A stretch of 64,000 nt of DNA from Dastarcus helophoroides (taxonomy: Eukaryota > Arthropoda > Insecta > Coleoptera > Bothrideridae): the NCBI GenBank assembly GCA_028583605.1, contig CM053331.1, forward strand, positions 15,670,857-15,734,856, given 5' to 3'. The position numbers were made by a program, and so were the translations under genes. The notes beneath the pieces were generated by a model that did not search any database, had not been told where the DNA came from, and saw only the letters and a program-made list of their open reading frames with translations. Positions 32,887 to 46,100 of this stretch are shown here, one piece after another (the first letter of the stretch is position 1; every line of letters begins with the position of its first letter).

Positions 32887-34549
32887 GTCAAATATTAAAA
32901 TGCATTTCCATCATCGGCACTTAAATAACATTCAACAAATAAATTTACTGTACTTAAATTTAATATATACAGGGTGATTCAGTCATAATGACAATAATTT
33001 TAACCATGTATTCGGGAGGCTTAGTGAAGACAGAAAATCAAAAAAATAATTTTTTTATTCAACTTTTAAGAATCGGGGCAGTTACCCTAAAAATTGCCTT
33101 TGAGCCGCGCCATTGAACTAGTAGATTATTTAACCGGAAGGCACACAGTTCGAACGTTGAATGACAAAAGCTACGTTGTCATATTGCCTATTCTCAATTG
33201 TCAAATTAAATTAATTATATAAATTTGGGGGTTAAGTTTTAAGACTTTTCATCACAGAACGGGTGCAACCATTCGATTTGTGTTCGCGATACCGGGCCTG
33301 TGATACTGCGACACCAACCGACCAACCTAACATGCAGAGCATCTGATAAATTTAGTTGAATAGAAGTAACTCAACGCAAGAACACAAATCAGTGCAAGCC
33401 GCTTGGAGGTTTCCTCAAGTAAAGTTCAAGCTTTAGAATCGCCGATTTTTCCAGTCGTCTTGATTGTTTCAACTGGTTTATTGGTTATTGACAAAGTGCT
33501 GTGGACAAATAAATGTTATTTTACCAGTGCTGGTCCTGGGATTTTAAGTAGATGATAATCAAAATGCAACTTTACAGTAAGTAAATAAGAACAGATTTTC
33601 AACCTCTCTAAATGATTAACTCAGTCAGTTCGTTTTGTAACTTAAATATTAAAATGTCTCACACTGAAGTAAATAATTTGTTTGCAGTCACAACAGACAC
33701 ATCAGTCAGACAAAAATGCATATGCTGCCCAGTTTAGCTTTCACAGCAGATTTGTTGTCAATGTATGGAATAAAGTATTCATCAATTGTCCAGATTTTCT
33801 ACAAAATACACTGTAAGATAGAGGTTGGCCCATTTAGCTCGCATTGCAGGAACCCTTGGGAGGGAAGTCTTACAAAAAGAATGTTACATTCTGCAGGAAA
33901 AGGAAACTATGGTAAAAGATAAAAGCATATATTTGTGTATAAATATTCTGCTATCCTAAACAATACTGTTGCAACTAGCATTTTTCATAACAACCAAATT
34001 AGTACCATCCAGGAATTACAGCAAAATTTTTTGATGCTTCCTGCTATTGCAATGTTATTTAAATACATATTATGTATTAATTTACTAGTGAAATTCTTCT
34101 GCCAAAAAAATTGTCATAAATTACTCATAACTATCATATGTATATGATGATCTTGCTTATCAGGGCAGAACACTTTTATTGTGATTTTTTCTTTTGTGCA
34201 GTTTTTCATTAAGAACCTCTTTGCTAAATAGATTATATTCTTAAATTTTATGGTGAATGATTGTTATTTTTCTACAATTAATTTACCGAATTGTAATAAT
34301 TTGAATTCATTCTTGTTTAAAGTTATGCAGTACAAATTTGGGTCTTAAAAATTTAAAAATGTCTAGCTATCACGGTAAAAGACGAATAAAACATTTTTAT
34401 TTTATTTTTTTACTACAATTTTTATTATTCTCAGTGTGAAAAAAAAAAAAGTTTTTCCGAGTGATACATATCTATCTTTCTTGTTGTGAAAATTGTGAAT
34501 CAAATATATTAAAAGTCTTAGCTAAGAATTTTTAGAAAAAAATTTAAAT

Positions 34550-37500
34550 TTTCAGTCTGAACATTTAAAAAAAAATATCAAAACTGAAAGTTTAAACTTG
34601 AAATTTTGAGAAAAACAATTATTTATTGCTACCAGCATCACTTTTAAACAATCAAAACCTGTGAGGCAAAAAAAAATCAGTAATTTCAAGAAGTCGCAAT
34701 TTAGAAGAAGCGAAGAAAGAAAAAATCTAAAGAAAAGTAGACATTTCGAGTGAAAGTCATAATTTATTCCCCCTAAGGGCAACATTCTTGAACCATTCTT
34801 GACCTACTACAATATCCTGTCATCAAAATCACAATTCTTGGGTTTTTTTCCGAATTTGCAAACTCAAAATCAATGCTTCAGAATTTGGGAAAAAAAGCTT
34901 TTGCCAGAAATTATCTGCTTTTTCTATGAAACTTTAGGTTTAAATTAGATTTTATTTTAAAGTTCCAGTTTGAGATTTTGTTTTTCATATTTTACCTCAA
35001 TTTTTAATTTTAAGCTTAACAAATTTCCATATACTGTCATTTTGAATATTTTTTCGAAAATTGTACTTTACTCTGGAAATTTGAACGCGTTCCAGGAAAA
35101 TTCGAGTTTAAATTCAAGAGTTTGGAATATTGTATAATAAATTTCTAGTGTTTTTTTAGAAATTTCGACGTTTTTCTTAAAATTCCTAAGTTATAGGTAC
35201 AATTTTTTGAAAATGTCGAGTTTTTTAAATTGTGGAATTTTTCACAAAATTTCCACTTTTCTATCAATATCAAATTACTACTTAAGCGAGAAAAAGGTAA
35301 AAATTTATTCAAAAAATTTGACCTTTTGAACTTTTAAAATTTTGCTTTTCGAAAAATTCAGATTTTTTTTTAAACTTGCATAAAAAAAGTTTTGGTAAGA
35401 TCCAATCTTTTTATAGCTTTGATTTTTAAAAATTTCGATTTTATTTAAACATTTAGACTTTTGTCAAAATTTCGCCTTTTTCTAAAACTTGAACTTTTTA
35501 AGACTTGAATATTTCAGCTTTTTTAAAATATCTATTACTTTGCAGAAAATTTTTATTTGTTTTGCAAATGCCGATTTTTTGAAATTTTAACTTTTCTGAT
35601 AATTTCGGCATTTCTTTAATATTTACACCCTTAAAAATTAACATTTGTTTTTAAAATTTGAAAATATTTAAATTTTTTTTAATTTGAACATTTTGTAAAT
35701 TTTGACCTTTTTTCAAATTTTTATTTTTTTTAAAAATTAAATTGGGAATGATTTTAAACACTTTTAACATTTTTTCATATTCTCGATTTCGACTTGTTTT
35801 AAAACTTGAAGATTTTTCAATTTTTCCAAAAATTTAAACTTTGAAAGTTTTTACGTGTTTTCAACTATCCCGACTTTTTAAAATTCCATTTTTTTTTGCA
35901 AATTTTAACTTTAAAATTTGGATTGAAAATTTCAACAACTGTTTTTCAAAATTTCAAATTTTTTCGAAATTTCATAATTCTTGCAAACTTTCAATTTTTG
36001 TTTGTGAAAAATTTAGATTTTTTTTTTAAATTTTTACTTTTTTGAACTTTTTGAATATTTAGTAATATTCTGAATCTTTTTGAAAATTTTAAAATATTAG
36101 CCAAATTTGGAGTTTTTTCAAAAACTTTAATTTTTCATAAAAGTTTCCATTCAAAAATTTTGGCGAATTGGTCGTTATTTTCTGGAAGTTTTTCCCATTT
36201 CTAGATTTTGGTTTATTTAAAAGGTTATTTTTGCAAAATTGTGGGTTTTTCTTAAAATATTGACTTGAAATTTTAATTTTTTAAAATATAATTTAACCAA
36301 ATTTGCACTTTTCTAATAATGTGGATATTTTTCTTTCAAAGTTTCGACTTTTTTTTGAAAACATCTGGCGTTCTTAAAATTTTTTACTTTTTTCAAAATT
36401 GCAACTTTGTTAAGGTAAATTATGGCGCCAAAATTTTGACTCTTTAAAATTTCCACTATTCTTTAAAATAACAATTTTTTTGAATATTTTGTTTTGTTCA
36501 AAATTTTATTTTTTTTTGTAAAATTTCGATTTGTTTTGGAAAAATTTCAAATTTCTTTAAAATTGTGACTTTAAAATTATTTTAAAAATTTGCAATTTTT
36601 GGCCAAATTTGAAATATTTTTTTAAATGTCGACATTTATTTTTTCTCAAAAGTTCGACTATTATTTTAAATTTTAGCATTTTTTCATAATTTTAGCTTTT
36701 TATAAAAATTTTCGTTCAAAAATTTTGTCTTTTTTAAAGAATGTTCGACTTTTTTGAAAATTTAACTATTCAAAATTTCGGCTTTTTTGAAAATTTTGAA
36801 TTTTCTATTAATTTTAACTTTTCTTCAGTATATTTAGAATTTTCAAAAATTTTGAAGATTTGACCAAAAATCTCATTTTTTTAAACTTCGCCTTTTTAAA
36901 AAGAATTCGAATTGTTTTTAAAAATGTCGGTAATTTTTCCGAACTCTCGAATATTTTGAAAATGTCAACATTTCCAATTTTTTCAAAATTTTGATCTATT
37001 TTTGAAAATCTTTATACTTTTTTTTTTAATTTTAATTGTCTATGAACATTTCAGACATTTTTCAAAATTTCTACTTTCAATAATTTAGACCTTAAAATTT
37101 TTGACTTTAAATTCAAACTTTTCTTGAAAATTTTGTCAATTTTCAAAATTTAATCCCCTTTTGAAAATTTGGAATTTTTTTAAACTTCTGCCTTGACTTT
37201 AGATTTTTTTAAAATTTCATTTTTTCCGAAATTTCAGCATTCTCCAAAGTTTGAATACTTTAGAAGGTTTAGACCATATTTTAAAACGTCGACATTTTTC
37301 AAAAATTTTCCTACAATGTTAGAAAGATGTATTTAGAGCTTTAAATTATTTACAATTCTTTTAGATCACCAAATATGCTGAGTATGTGGAGATGATACGA
37401 AGATTCATTGGAAAACTGGGACAATACAGGTACACCATCAAGACAAGGAATAATAATATTTCAACTGAGATTCTCCCAACAAAACCCGAGTATAAATGTA

Positions 37501-38880
37501 CTGTAATTAATAAAATATTAATTATTGGCACCACAGTTAATGTAAATAAATAAATAAAAGATGTTTCAGGTTTTCGATTTATTTCCTTAATTTAGCAAAG
37601 CAATAGCGCACAACAAGCGTCTTCTGCGGGCAACATGGGAGTTCCTACTAGTGTTATATTGCGTCCTTAACTCGAAAGCAGGTAAATTTTAAGGCGCCAA
37701 ATTTACAATCAAGTCGATAGTTAAAGTTAGTTTAACTACCCTACGAGGCTAAGCGAGTTTCATGCCCATCCAAATTTCAAATAGATAACAGTAATTTGCG
37801 AGAAGAATAGAATTAATTTTTGGAAAGCTGTAACTTAACTTTCCCAAATTTTTAAACTTTGCATTTCGACCCTTTCTAGATATTTGAATTGTTTCCATAT
37901 TTAGATGTAAAATTTTTGAAAAATCGAATATTTTAACGGATCAAACAAATCAATCACCTCTCATTTATACTTATTTTGAATATTCTTCTTCCATTTTTTT
38001 TGAAAATTTTTACGTTTTCAATTATCATAATTTTTTCTTTGTTTAGAAATTTAGAAAATTTTATTTTTTGGAAACGTCAAGTATTTTTTGAAAACTAGCA
38101 GAACTTTGAATGATTTTTTTAAACATTTTTTGAAATTTTGACTTTTTTAAAGTTTCGATTCTTAAATTTTCGATTTTTTAAGAAATTGTTGGGGAAATTC
38201 CAACCTTATTTTCAAAACTCCGGCCTTTTTAAATGTTTTCAAAATTTCAATTTTTTAAAATTTCTGCTTTTTTCAAATCTAGATATTTTTTGAAATGTTT
38301 GTTTTTTGCATTTTCCCACTGTTTTGCAAAATTTCACCATTTTAAAAATTCAGGAGTTTCTCCAAATTTATTTTAACATTTTTTGAAATTTTGACTTTTT
38401 TAAAGTTTCGATTCTTAAATTTTCGATTTTTTAAGAAATTGTTGGGGAAATTCCAACCTTATTTCCAAAACTCCGGCCTTTTTAAAATGTTTTCAACATT
38501 TCAATTTTTTTAAAATTTCTGCTTTTTTTCAAATCTAGATATTTTTTGAAATGTTTGTTTTTTGCAACTTCCCACTGTTTTGCAAAATTTTACCATTTTA
38601 AAAATTCAGGAGTTTCTCCAAATTTAGAATTCTTAATATTTCAATATTTTTTTAAATTTCAACTGTTTTAAGTTTAAAACATTTCTAATTTTCGTTGAGA
38701 ATTTTAATTTTTTCAAATCTTTACATTTAAAAAATTTTCCCATATCTTGGTAAATTTTTGAGAATTTTCTTCCAAAACTTTGACCTTTTCGAATTTTTGT
38801 TTTTTTCCAAAATTCGAACTATTTTTTAAATATCAGACTTTTTTAAATTTCCCTTCTAATATACTATTTACAAATGAATT
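34550..38880. repeat. Degenerate T-rich array (AAAATTTCGACTTTTT-like words)
   Basis: For over 4 kb the top strand is built from loosely repeated words such as AAAATTTCGACTTTTT, AAATTTTGAC and TTTTGAAAATTT, with T runs and no strict period. It is interrupted around 37330-37810 by ordinary sequence. The short open frames inside it (for example 35841-36029) have no meaning. It lies inside element A, so it is either captured or expanded after insertion. Confidence 0.75.
38122..38625. repeat. Tandem duplication, period about 253 bp
   Basis: Copies at about 38122-38370 and 38375-38625 are nearly identical. Both run from AACATTTTTTGAAATTTTGA through GAAATTGTTGGGGAAATTCC and CTCCGGCC to AGGAGTTTCTCCAAATTTA. 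This is a recent local duplication inside the T-rich array. Confidence 0.9.
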
Positions 38881-39559
38881 TGTGTTTTATTTTTAAATTT
38901 TACACCCTTTCTTAGTGTTAAAATTAGGAACAAAAAAAAAAGGATAGTAATCTCTATTTTATTTTAAAGCAGCTTTTTACATATTGGTTACATTAAATCC
39001 CACAGTAAAACATAATATAAAGAATGAATGAGAGGAAATATGTATACATTTATGAACATAAAAGATGTTGACATGTATATACCCCATGATTTAATTGTTG
39101 CTGACTTCCATAAATCCCTCTTTATGCTTTGTTGTAAATGCTGTGTTTGAAAGATTTTAATTTTCAGGTGTAGCCAGTACTTTCAGTATAACTAATTAGT
39201 CAACAGTACCGTAGCTGGCCTTCAATGGGCCCTGTAAATAATATTAAATTTAGGCCTCTAAGAAAGAAAAACACTTAGTACGTACCATATGAAAATAATG
39301 TTGACTAAAAAAAGGTCATAATTATGACCATCATCAGCATTTTTGGGCTCTATTCTTAATTTCAACGAGGTGCATTTGCAGATTCCCTAAAAACTTAATT
39401 TTTTCTGATCTGTAGTGTAAAGTTGCAGATATTGAAGAATTTTCAGAATTCAGAATGTCAGATTTACTATACCTAGTTTAAAAATATATTAGAAATTGTT
39501 TTGATTTTATTTACATTACATTGATTTTCCTTGAAAACAGTTTGGTTCTATGAGGCAAC

Positions 39560-39995
39560 GATGTATATCTGTCGTATTTTTTCTGGATATAATGCTTTCA
39601 GCACAGTTTTATGAGGATTTTTAGCATTTCAGACTCTCATATTTTGTGAATTATGTATCCTGTTGATTCAAACCTGTGTTCATCAGAAAAGATGACTTTT
39701 TAATTGTTTTCAGGGATGTGCAAGTAGATGCAACGAAGTTGCTACTGAACTTATATCACTTTGACGCATTTTCCATTATTGCTTTAGCCTCTACAACAGC
39801 ATCGTTTGTGAGTTTTCCTTCTGCTCGACTTCCTGAATTCTCCAACACACTCTCAGCTTTCTTAGTGCATGAAATCCCCAACAAACTTAAGAAATTCACA
39901 CTGCAAGTATTCCATGCTCTAGCAAGCCTGTGCAATAATTTCCTTCTCTGTGCCCCACTGCCAAATTTTGTGGCACAATCTACTTCACTAAACAA
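39560..39995 (-). pseudogene. Possible Tc1/mariner-type transposase remnant in element A
   Basis: The minus strand carries VIFSDEHRFESTGYIIHK (about 39640-39700), which resembles the second catalytic block of Tc1/mariner transposases (FSDE-F). Degraded sequence follows, with YIQKKYDRYTSL where relatives have a P-VTVWC block. Upstream, a 79-codon frame (39756-39995) reads MFSEVDCATKFGSGAQRRKL and is not recognised. The identification is weak: it rests on one short motif plus the position near the element end. Confidence 0.3.
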
Positions 39996-40512
39996 ATTTG
40001 TAACTATCCACAGTTTTCAAAAAGTACACGGAATCCACATAAAAATTAAGGGATTTAATCTTCAAGAACTTCTTATAATTCTACACTAAATAAACCCACT
40101 CTCCATCTCCATCCACTTTTTAATCAGTTCGCAATCGTTCGATAATAAGCACTGCTACAAACATTCCCTGTTCCATGAAAACCATCATAAAGAAAGAACA
40201 AAGGACGGCAGAACTATTTAACTACGGTATTCGTTGCAAAAGCAACTATGAAAAGTAAAGCATGATAAACAAAACTACAAAAATTGACAGTTCACAGCTG
40301 ACGACGACACATGCCCATTAAACTTTTGTTTACTTTATACGCAGTCGCATGGTGCCAGTGGAAGCCTAAAAAGGGGTATTAATTATGATTTGAAATGATT
40401 TTTTTTCGGCGAAAATGTATTATAAACATATATTTTCAATAACGGATTCGTATCATACTCATTTTTCTCTACCTTCTGTTAAAATTAATGCCATTGTGAC
40501 TGAGTCACCCTG

Positions 40513-41785
40513 TATGCAGAGTGGCCCATAAGTAATGATACACAGAGCAATGGTGGATTTTTTGAATAAATAAATGTGATTTATCTACATTTATCTTATA
40601 CCAAAAGTTGATATTAACAAAGATACAGGGTGTCAAAATTGAAAAAAAAAATCAATTTTTTGTATAATTATGGAGTGAATTGTAATATATGCACAAAATT
40701 TGGCACAAGGAGATTTCTTAAGTCGACAAACTGTAATTTGTTAACATATTACCAATATCTATAGGGGGCGCTACCTGCGCTATCCTACATAATTCTAAAT
40801 CATCATAACTTTTTTGTGCACCCACGTATATTGATTTTAAATGAGTTATTTTATTTCCCCATATTTTTTACGTAAAAAAGGTATACTTTTTGAAAGTTGA
40901 TACGAGCAACCGTTTTCAAGATATTTGCCTTTAAAGCTTGACGAAAATTAAGACGTAATTTATTTTCTAACATAGAGATGTGAGACATGATCTCTGAGTC
41001 CGCGCGAGAAAATTTTAATAGTCTAGGTGGTCAGAGTAGACATTTAGAGATGAATTTCAATAAAAGCCATATTTTTAATTGTTTACAATCCCTTTAAATG
41101 AAAAAGGTCATTTCCCACATACTTATTTTTAAAAATAAATTTTATTTTGGTATTTTATTTAAATTCACTTTAGAAATTTGAAAAACATGTGTAACATTAA
41201 TGTCAGTAGAGTAATATTTGATATAAACTTTTTTAAAGTCAGTTTTATTAATTTTATTTTGAAACCTACTGCGAAAAATTCACATTTACATAACTTAAAA
41301 TAAACGTACGGCAAATTTTAAAGGCAAATATCTTGAAAACGGTTGCTTGTATTAACATTTAGAAAGTATACCTTTTTTGCGTAAAAAATGTAGGCAAATA
41401 AAAATCTCTATTTAAAATAAGGGTACATACATGAAGGCACAAAAAAGTTATGATGCTTTGGAATAATAAAATGTCCGCAGGTGGCGCCCCTTATGAGTTA
41501 ATAATAATCTGTTAGCAAATTAGAATTTCTTGACCAAAGGAACCCCCCTAACCCCCTATGCCAAATTTCTTGTCTATAAGGAAATGTGTTCATCAGTTAT
41601 GCGAAAAAAATCACAATTTTGTTTTCACTTTGACACCCTGTACCTCCGTTAATATAAACTTTTGGTATATTTTCCAGCGATTTTTTAGGGCCACTTTTCT
41701 CATTGAAATTTTTTTTCAAAACTGTGGGATGGTTCGTTGCTGAGATAGAGCCGGCGCCCTTTCTTAGTTGGCCACCCGGTACATA
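40513..41785. repeat. Long foldback element, family C (copy 1)
   Basis: The 1.27 kb unit is a giant imperfect palindrome. Left-arm blocks GTGGCCCATAAGTAATG, CCAAAAGTTGATATTAAC, ACAGGGTGTCAAAATTG, GGGGGCGC, CATCATAACTTTTTTGTGC and AACCGTTTTCAAGATATTTG recur as complements on the right. The centre (about 40960-41300) is not palindromic and matches 20905-21290 and 54560-54930 in reverse. It starts directly at the right end of element A. There is no coding capacity. Confidence 0.85.
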
Positions 41786-41957
41786 TAACCAACGTTTTTA
41801 TGTATAGTTGTATGTTTTCTGATTTCATTTAAATTTTTTATACATTATTTTCCAAGGAATATATAAAATTTATAGACATGAAAAATGTGTAATGAATATG
41901 GACGTGCATTATCTAGTTTGATTTTATGTAGATTTGATTTTTTATCGAGTATTTAAA

Positions 41958-42035
41958 TAACTTCGTTATTCGCGGTTTTGGCTATCCGCTGTTTTGACAA
42001 AACCGTATCCCTCGCGGGTAACGAGACGCTGCGGT
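41958..42035 (+). repeat. Pogo/Tigger-like terminus fragment (second)
   Basis: TTCGTTATTCGCGGTTTTGG, then CTATCCGCTGTTTTGACA, followed by the partly inverted CGTATCCCTCGCGGGTAACG. This resembles both ends of a pogo-type element brought close together, as in a very short MITE. Confidence 0.4.
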
Positions 42036-43300
42036 ACTTCTTTTCGCAAATAACTCAACCCCTTAAAAGTAATATAATAATGTTTTTAGAAATCTCAATG
42101 AGCTTTTTCTATCCTGCAAATAACGTGGAAAATAGCAATAGCTCACACAACCTTGCGTCCTAATTAGACAAAATCTTAAAGCACATTTTCGGTACTTCAT
42201 ACGCATCTATTCAGTTATAACGCTTAGTCATTGTGAAAACCTTTGTACCTGTTGGAATTTAATAGGACTGGTGTACTTAAACCATTTAATCCTAGTTTGC
42301 TTATAATTTAGACTTTATTACATTCATTTACCACTAACTGTCAGAAACTGGTGGAGTAATTAATTTGTACACAGCTTGTTTATTCTACTAGGTTAATTTT
42401 ATAAACCTGTGTCTTAGCCGGTACCTCTTTCATCGCCGGTTCCCACGCAAATAAAATTAAATTTATAGTTAAGTATCCGAGCCGCTGGCAACTCGATGTT
42501 TTGTGACATTAACCAAGAGGACATATCGTTTCTCCTCATTATATAACTGAAAATAAAATTGCTGTAGTCTTTCATATTGACGATAAGCAATACATTAATT
42601 CAGATATATTTATGCGGATGTTTTGATTAATGACGGGATATTGTCAATCCTGAATTCAATTTACAAAAGCTTGATATATGTCAGGATTTTTTGGTGGATT
42701 GGGAGTAAATTTCTCTTAATAAATTAAAAAACTTAAATCGGAATTCCTATTGTATTAAATTTCAATCAGTAGTAAAGAAACCCTAGCAGATATATGTAGT
42801 ATCAAAATGTATCGAAATGAAAATTTTTGCCCGTCTCTCCCTGTTTTTAAAAATCGTTCACGTTACTTTTCGATGACAATCCTGTTAATAGAATTTAATT
42901 TCTCTCCAAACTAAAAGTTAAGCGTACTAGTTCCCGAAGTAAAAACTTCTTTAGGCCCGTTTGATATGGGAAATACTAATGGTTTCGCGTTACCATCACG
43001 TTGATTTTCTTAGTGACATGCTCTAATGTTAACAGTATTGTGTACCTATGAATAGAACCCGTAATACAATTAAGGCAGGGATCTGGTAAATCGCTAAGTA
43101 CGATTTGGCTCTCGGATTTAAATGCCTTGAGGGGGTTAGGAGCACAGAGACGGAAGGGGTTTCGGAGAGAAATTGAGTAAGAAGTTCGGTTTTAGAAATT
43201 TTAATTTATTTATCAAAATTTGACTTCCAATTCGACTTCAGAGCCGTCCGGTAGATTATCGTAGTATGATGTAACTCATAAATATCGATTTTACCTGAAA
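42036..43300. other. AT-rich intergenic DNA
   Basis: No gene is recognised. At about 42990-43075 there is a diverged third copy of the 6638-6865 repeat, with ACATGCTCTAATGTTAACAG and CCTATGAATAG. Confidence 0.4.
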
Positions 43301-46100
43301 ATTACGTTTTTTTTTTAGTTTTGTATTTACGCATTTAAGTTTTATTTTTCTTTTCTTAATTTTCCTGAAAAAGCCTTTTTTCTTCTATTTGTGAAATGGA
43401 ATCTTAATTGCCCAATTTTTTTCTATATCGACTATGTTTTTAATCACAAAAAGTTATTTCAAACATTCTCGACTTTGTTTCTACTAATTTCCATCTTATC
43501 CAAATTTTGAATTATTCTAACAAAATCGCAAGTTTAAATTCGAAATTTTGTCTGTAAAGAGTTGTAGGCTTTTTTCAGAACTCATAATTCTAATTTTGTT
43601 ATTCCAGAAATATTTTTATACCCTATCATTTTATTTAATTTTTAACGTAAAATTTTAACAAGAGTTGTAAAAAGGTATTTATTTTTTAATTAAATACGGA
43701 ATTAGAGAATGAGGTGAAAGCTTACTTTTTAGATTTGGGGATTAAACTTGAAAATTGTAAAAAAGTGTCAAATTTTTTAAAATTGGAAACTTTTTCTAAA
43801 TCTACAGCTTTAACTTGTAATTACTATTTTCTTGCTTAATTTTAGGCATTATAATTGAAATTTAGTTATTTAAGTCGAAATTTCAATAAACCATACAATA
43901 TTTTAGGGCCTATTCTACTATTAAACTTGAAGTCCAAAATTTTGCGAAAGAAGTGAAAATTTCGAGTTTAAAATTACAAAGTAGAGTTTCGAAATAAAAT
44001 TCAATCAGAATTTTTTTAGAAACTTTAAATTTTTGAAAAGTAACTATTTTTGAATTTCGACTTCAGAAACGAAATGTCGAGAATAAAGTAAAAAATTTTG
44101 AAACTAGAATTGAAATTCCAAGAAACAAATTCAAAGTTTTGAGATTATGAAGTCGAAAGTTTGAAAAAAATTGTAAACTTCGACTAAAATGTTAAAATTT
44201 TATGCTATTTAAAGTGTTCGTTAAAATTTCGACTTTTCAAAACAAAATTTCGAGGAACGAGTGTAAATTCTAAACTTAAAAGAATATATATTTAAATAAA
44301 TTTAAAAAAAAAGTCAAAATCTTTTTAATTGGATATTTCAAATTATTTTTTTAAAACTTAGACTTTGAAATAGAATTTCTAAAAAAAATTCGAAATTACA
44401 AGATTTATAAAATTTCCATTTTACAGATATCAATTATTATTCATTCTTATTTTTATTTATTTATTCATTCTCTAAAACTCAAATTTAGAATCCATATTTT
44501 CTTAAACTCGAATTTAGAATCCAGAATTTAAGATTTAAGATAAAATTCTCGAAAAAATTTGAACAAAATTGCGCCAGAAATTTAAAAATTTTCCACAGAA
44601 TTTGAAATTAAGAAAGACGTTGCATGAATTTTTTCTGAATAAAATTCTTTTCAAATAAATATTTTTTTTTAAGTTTGACTTTTTTACCTGGAATGTTAGT
44701 TTACTTTAAAATTTAAAAAATAAGTTTATCTTTTGCTGTTTTCATTTTCACTGGAAAGTAAAGTCTGAAGATTTAATTTTTCTTGCTAGAATGCAATTTC
44801 AAATGAAAAAAATAATTTCAGATTTAAATTGGAAATTTTGAGAAAATAGCCAAAATACTGTTCTCTTTAGAATTGCACCTTGAATTATGAAAAAAAAAGG
44901 ATTTTATATTTGAACTGAAATTTTTAAAAAATAGCAACAGATTTTTAAAAAAATGACATTTATTTAAAGAGCTTTGATTTTAAATTGAAATATTCGATAT
45001 TCTTATCGACGTTTTTCATGAAATTTCAAAATCTCGAGGAAGATTCGTACAGTTTAAACTTTAAGTTCAAAATTTCGAGAGAAAAGCTTGGAATTGGGTT
45101 AACGAATTGCAAACTTATAAAAAAATCCTTTGACAGTATTCCTTCTTTCAGTTCTTCAAGTAGGTAAAGTACATAATTAGAAATAGGTGACTCAAAATTG
45201 CTTCCTTTTACCCTTTTTGTTTCCTGTTAATTCCATTTAAATTAAGATATACTTTGCTGCAAAGATACGAAAGCACAGTCTTTTCTTAAAATTACAAATT
45301 TTCTCTGAAAATTCTTCTTTGTTGGCACTTTGGCTTTACTCTGAAAATTCAACTTTTTTCCAAAAATTTGACTTGAGGCAACTTTTTTCTAAATTTCCAC
45401 CAAATTTTTAGCTTTTCTCTTTTAATTCGTCCTTTTGGAATTTTGCCATTTTTTTAAACTTCGGTTTTCTAATAATTTTGAACTTTTTTCTAACAACTTT
45501 TCGAAAATGTTGACCTGGTCGAAATTATTCGTTTGCTTACTTTTTTAAAATGTCGAAATTGTCAAAAAAAAAGCGGAATTTTTTAAAGAATGTAGAAATC
45601 TACAACAAAATAAAAAATTCCTGAAAAAGTTGAAATTTTGAAAAATTAGGAAGTTCCAAAAATAGAAAAAGAGAAAATTTTGAAATGGTTACAATTTTCT
45701 AATTAGGTCAAAATTTTGATTTTTTTTAGATGAGAATTTGAAATAAGTTAAAATTTTAATATGTCCAAGTCGAAATCATTAAAAAAGTAGAAAACAAAGA
45801 TGTCAAATTTCTGAAGAAAAACTAAGGATTTTGAAAAAGATTTGAAAACATGTATCAGAAAATAGGAATTCTCAAAAAAAGTGAGCGGTCGAAATTTTCA
45901 AAACTACATAAATAAGGAAAAGTCGAAATTATCATAAAAATCATATTCGTCAAAAAAATTTATAATTTTCAAAAACAGTTCAAAGTTTCAAGATGTCGAA
46001 ATTCTTAAAAAATAGATTTTCAATAAACTGTCGAAATTTTAAAAAAGCTAAAAGTTTCGAGGAAGTCAAAATTTTCAAAAATTTTCAAAAAGAACCAAAA
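43300..46100. repeat. Second degenerate AT-rich array with a strand switch near 45.55 kb
   Basis: The same vocabulary as the 34.5-38.9 kb array appears here in mixed orientation. Up to about 45.55 kb T-rich words (ACTTTTTTCTAA, TTTTGAACTTTTTT) dominate locally. From about 45.56 to 46.09 kb the top strand turns A-rich, with AAAAGTCGAAATT and GTCGAAATTTTCAAAA, the complement of the earlier words. No gene is supported. Confidence 0.6.

Larger units (their letters stand above)
32970..40512. mobile_element. Large inverted-repeat element A (CAGGGTGA ends), 7.5 kb
   Basis: The left end CAGGGTGATTCAGTCATAAT and the right end (reversed) CAGGGTGACTCAGTCACAAT form inverted termini, each continuing with ATTAATTTTAA-like sequence. 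Subterminal regions at both ends match those of element B at 49628-50811, so the two are one family. TA lies outside each end. Most of the interior is low-complexity repeat; possible transposase remnants are seen only near 39.56-40.0 kb. 33000-34500 holds no gene I recognise. 37370-37500 shows TTTTAG followed by an open stretch, which is an exon-like appearance only. Confidence 0.65.

Noticed and set aside
37370..37500. Apparent exon after a TTTTAG acceptor-like site
   Set aside because: One acceptor-like site and a short open stretch in low-complexity DNA are not enough to call a host exon.
39676..40089. 137-codon plus-strand frame in element A
   Set aside because: No known domain. The opposite strand carries a FSDE-type transposase motif, so this is probably an antisense shadow.
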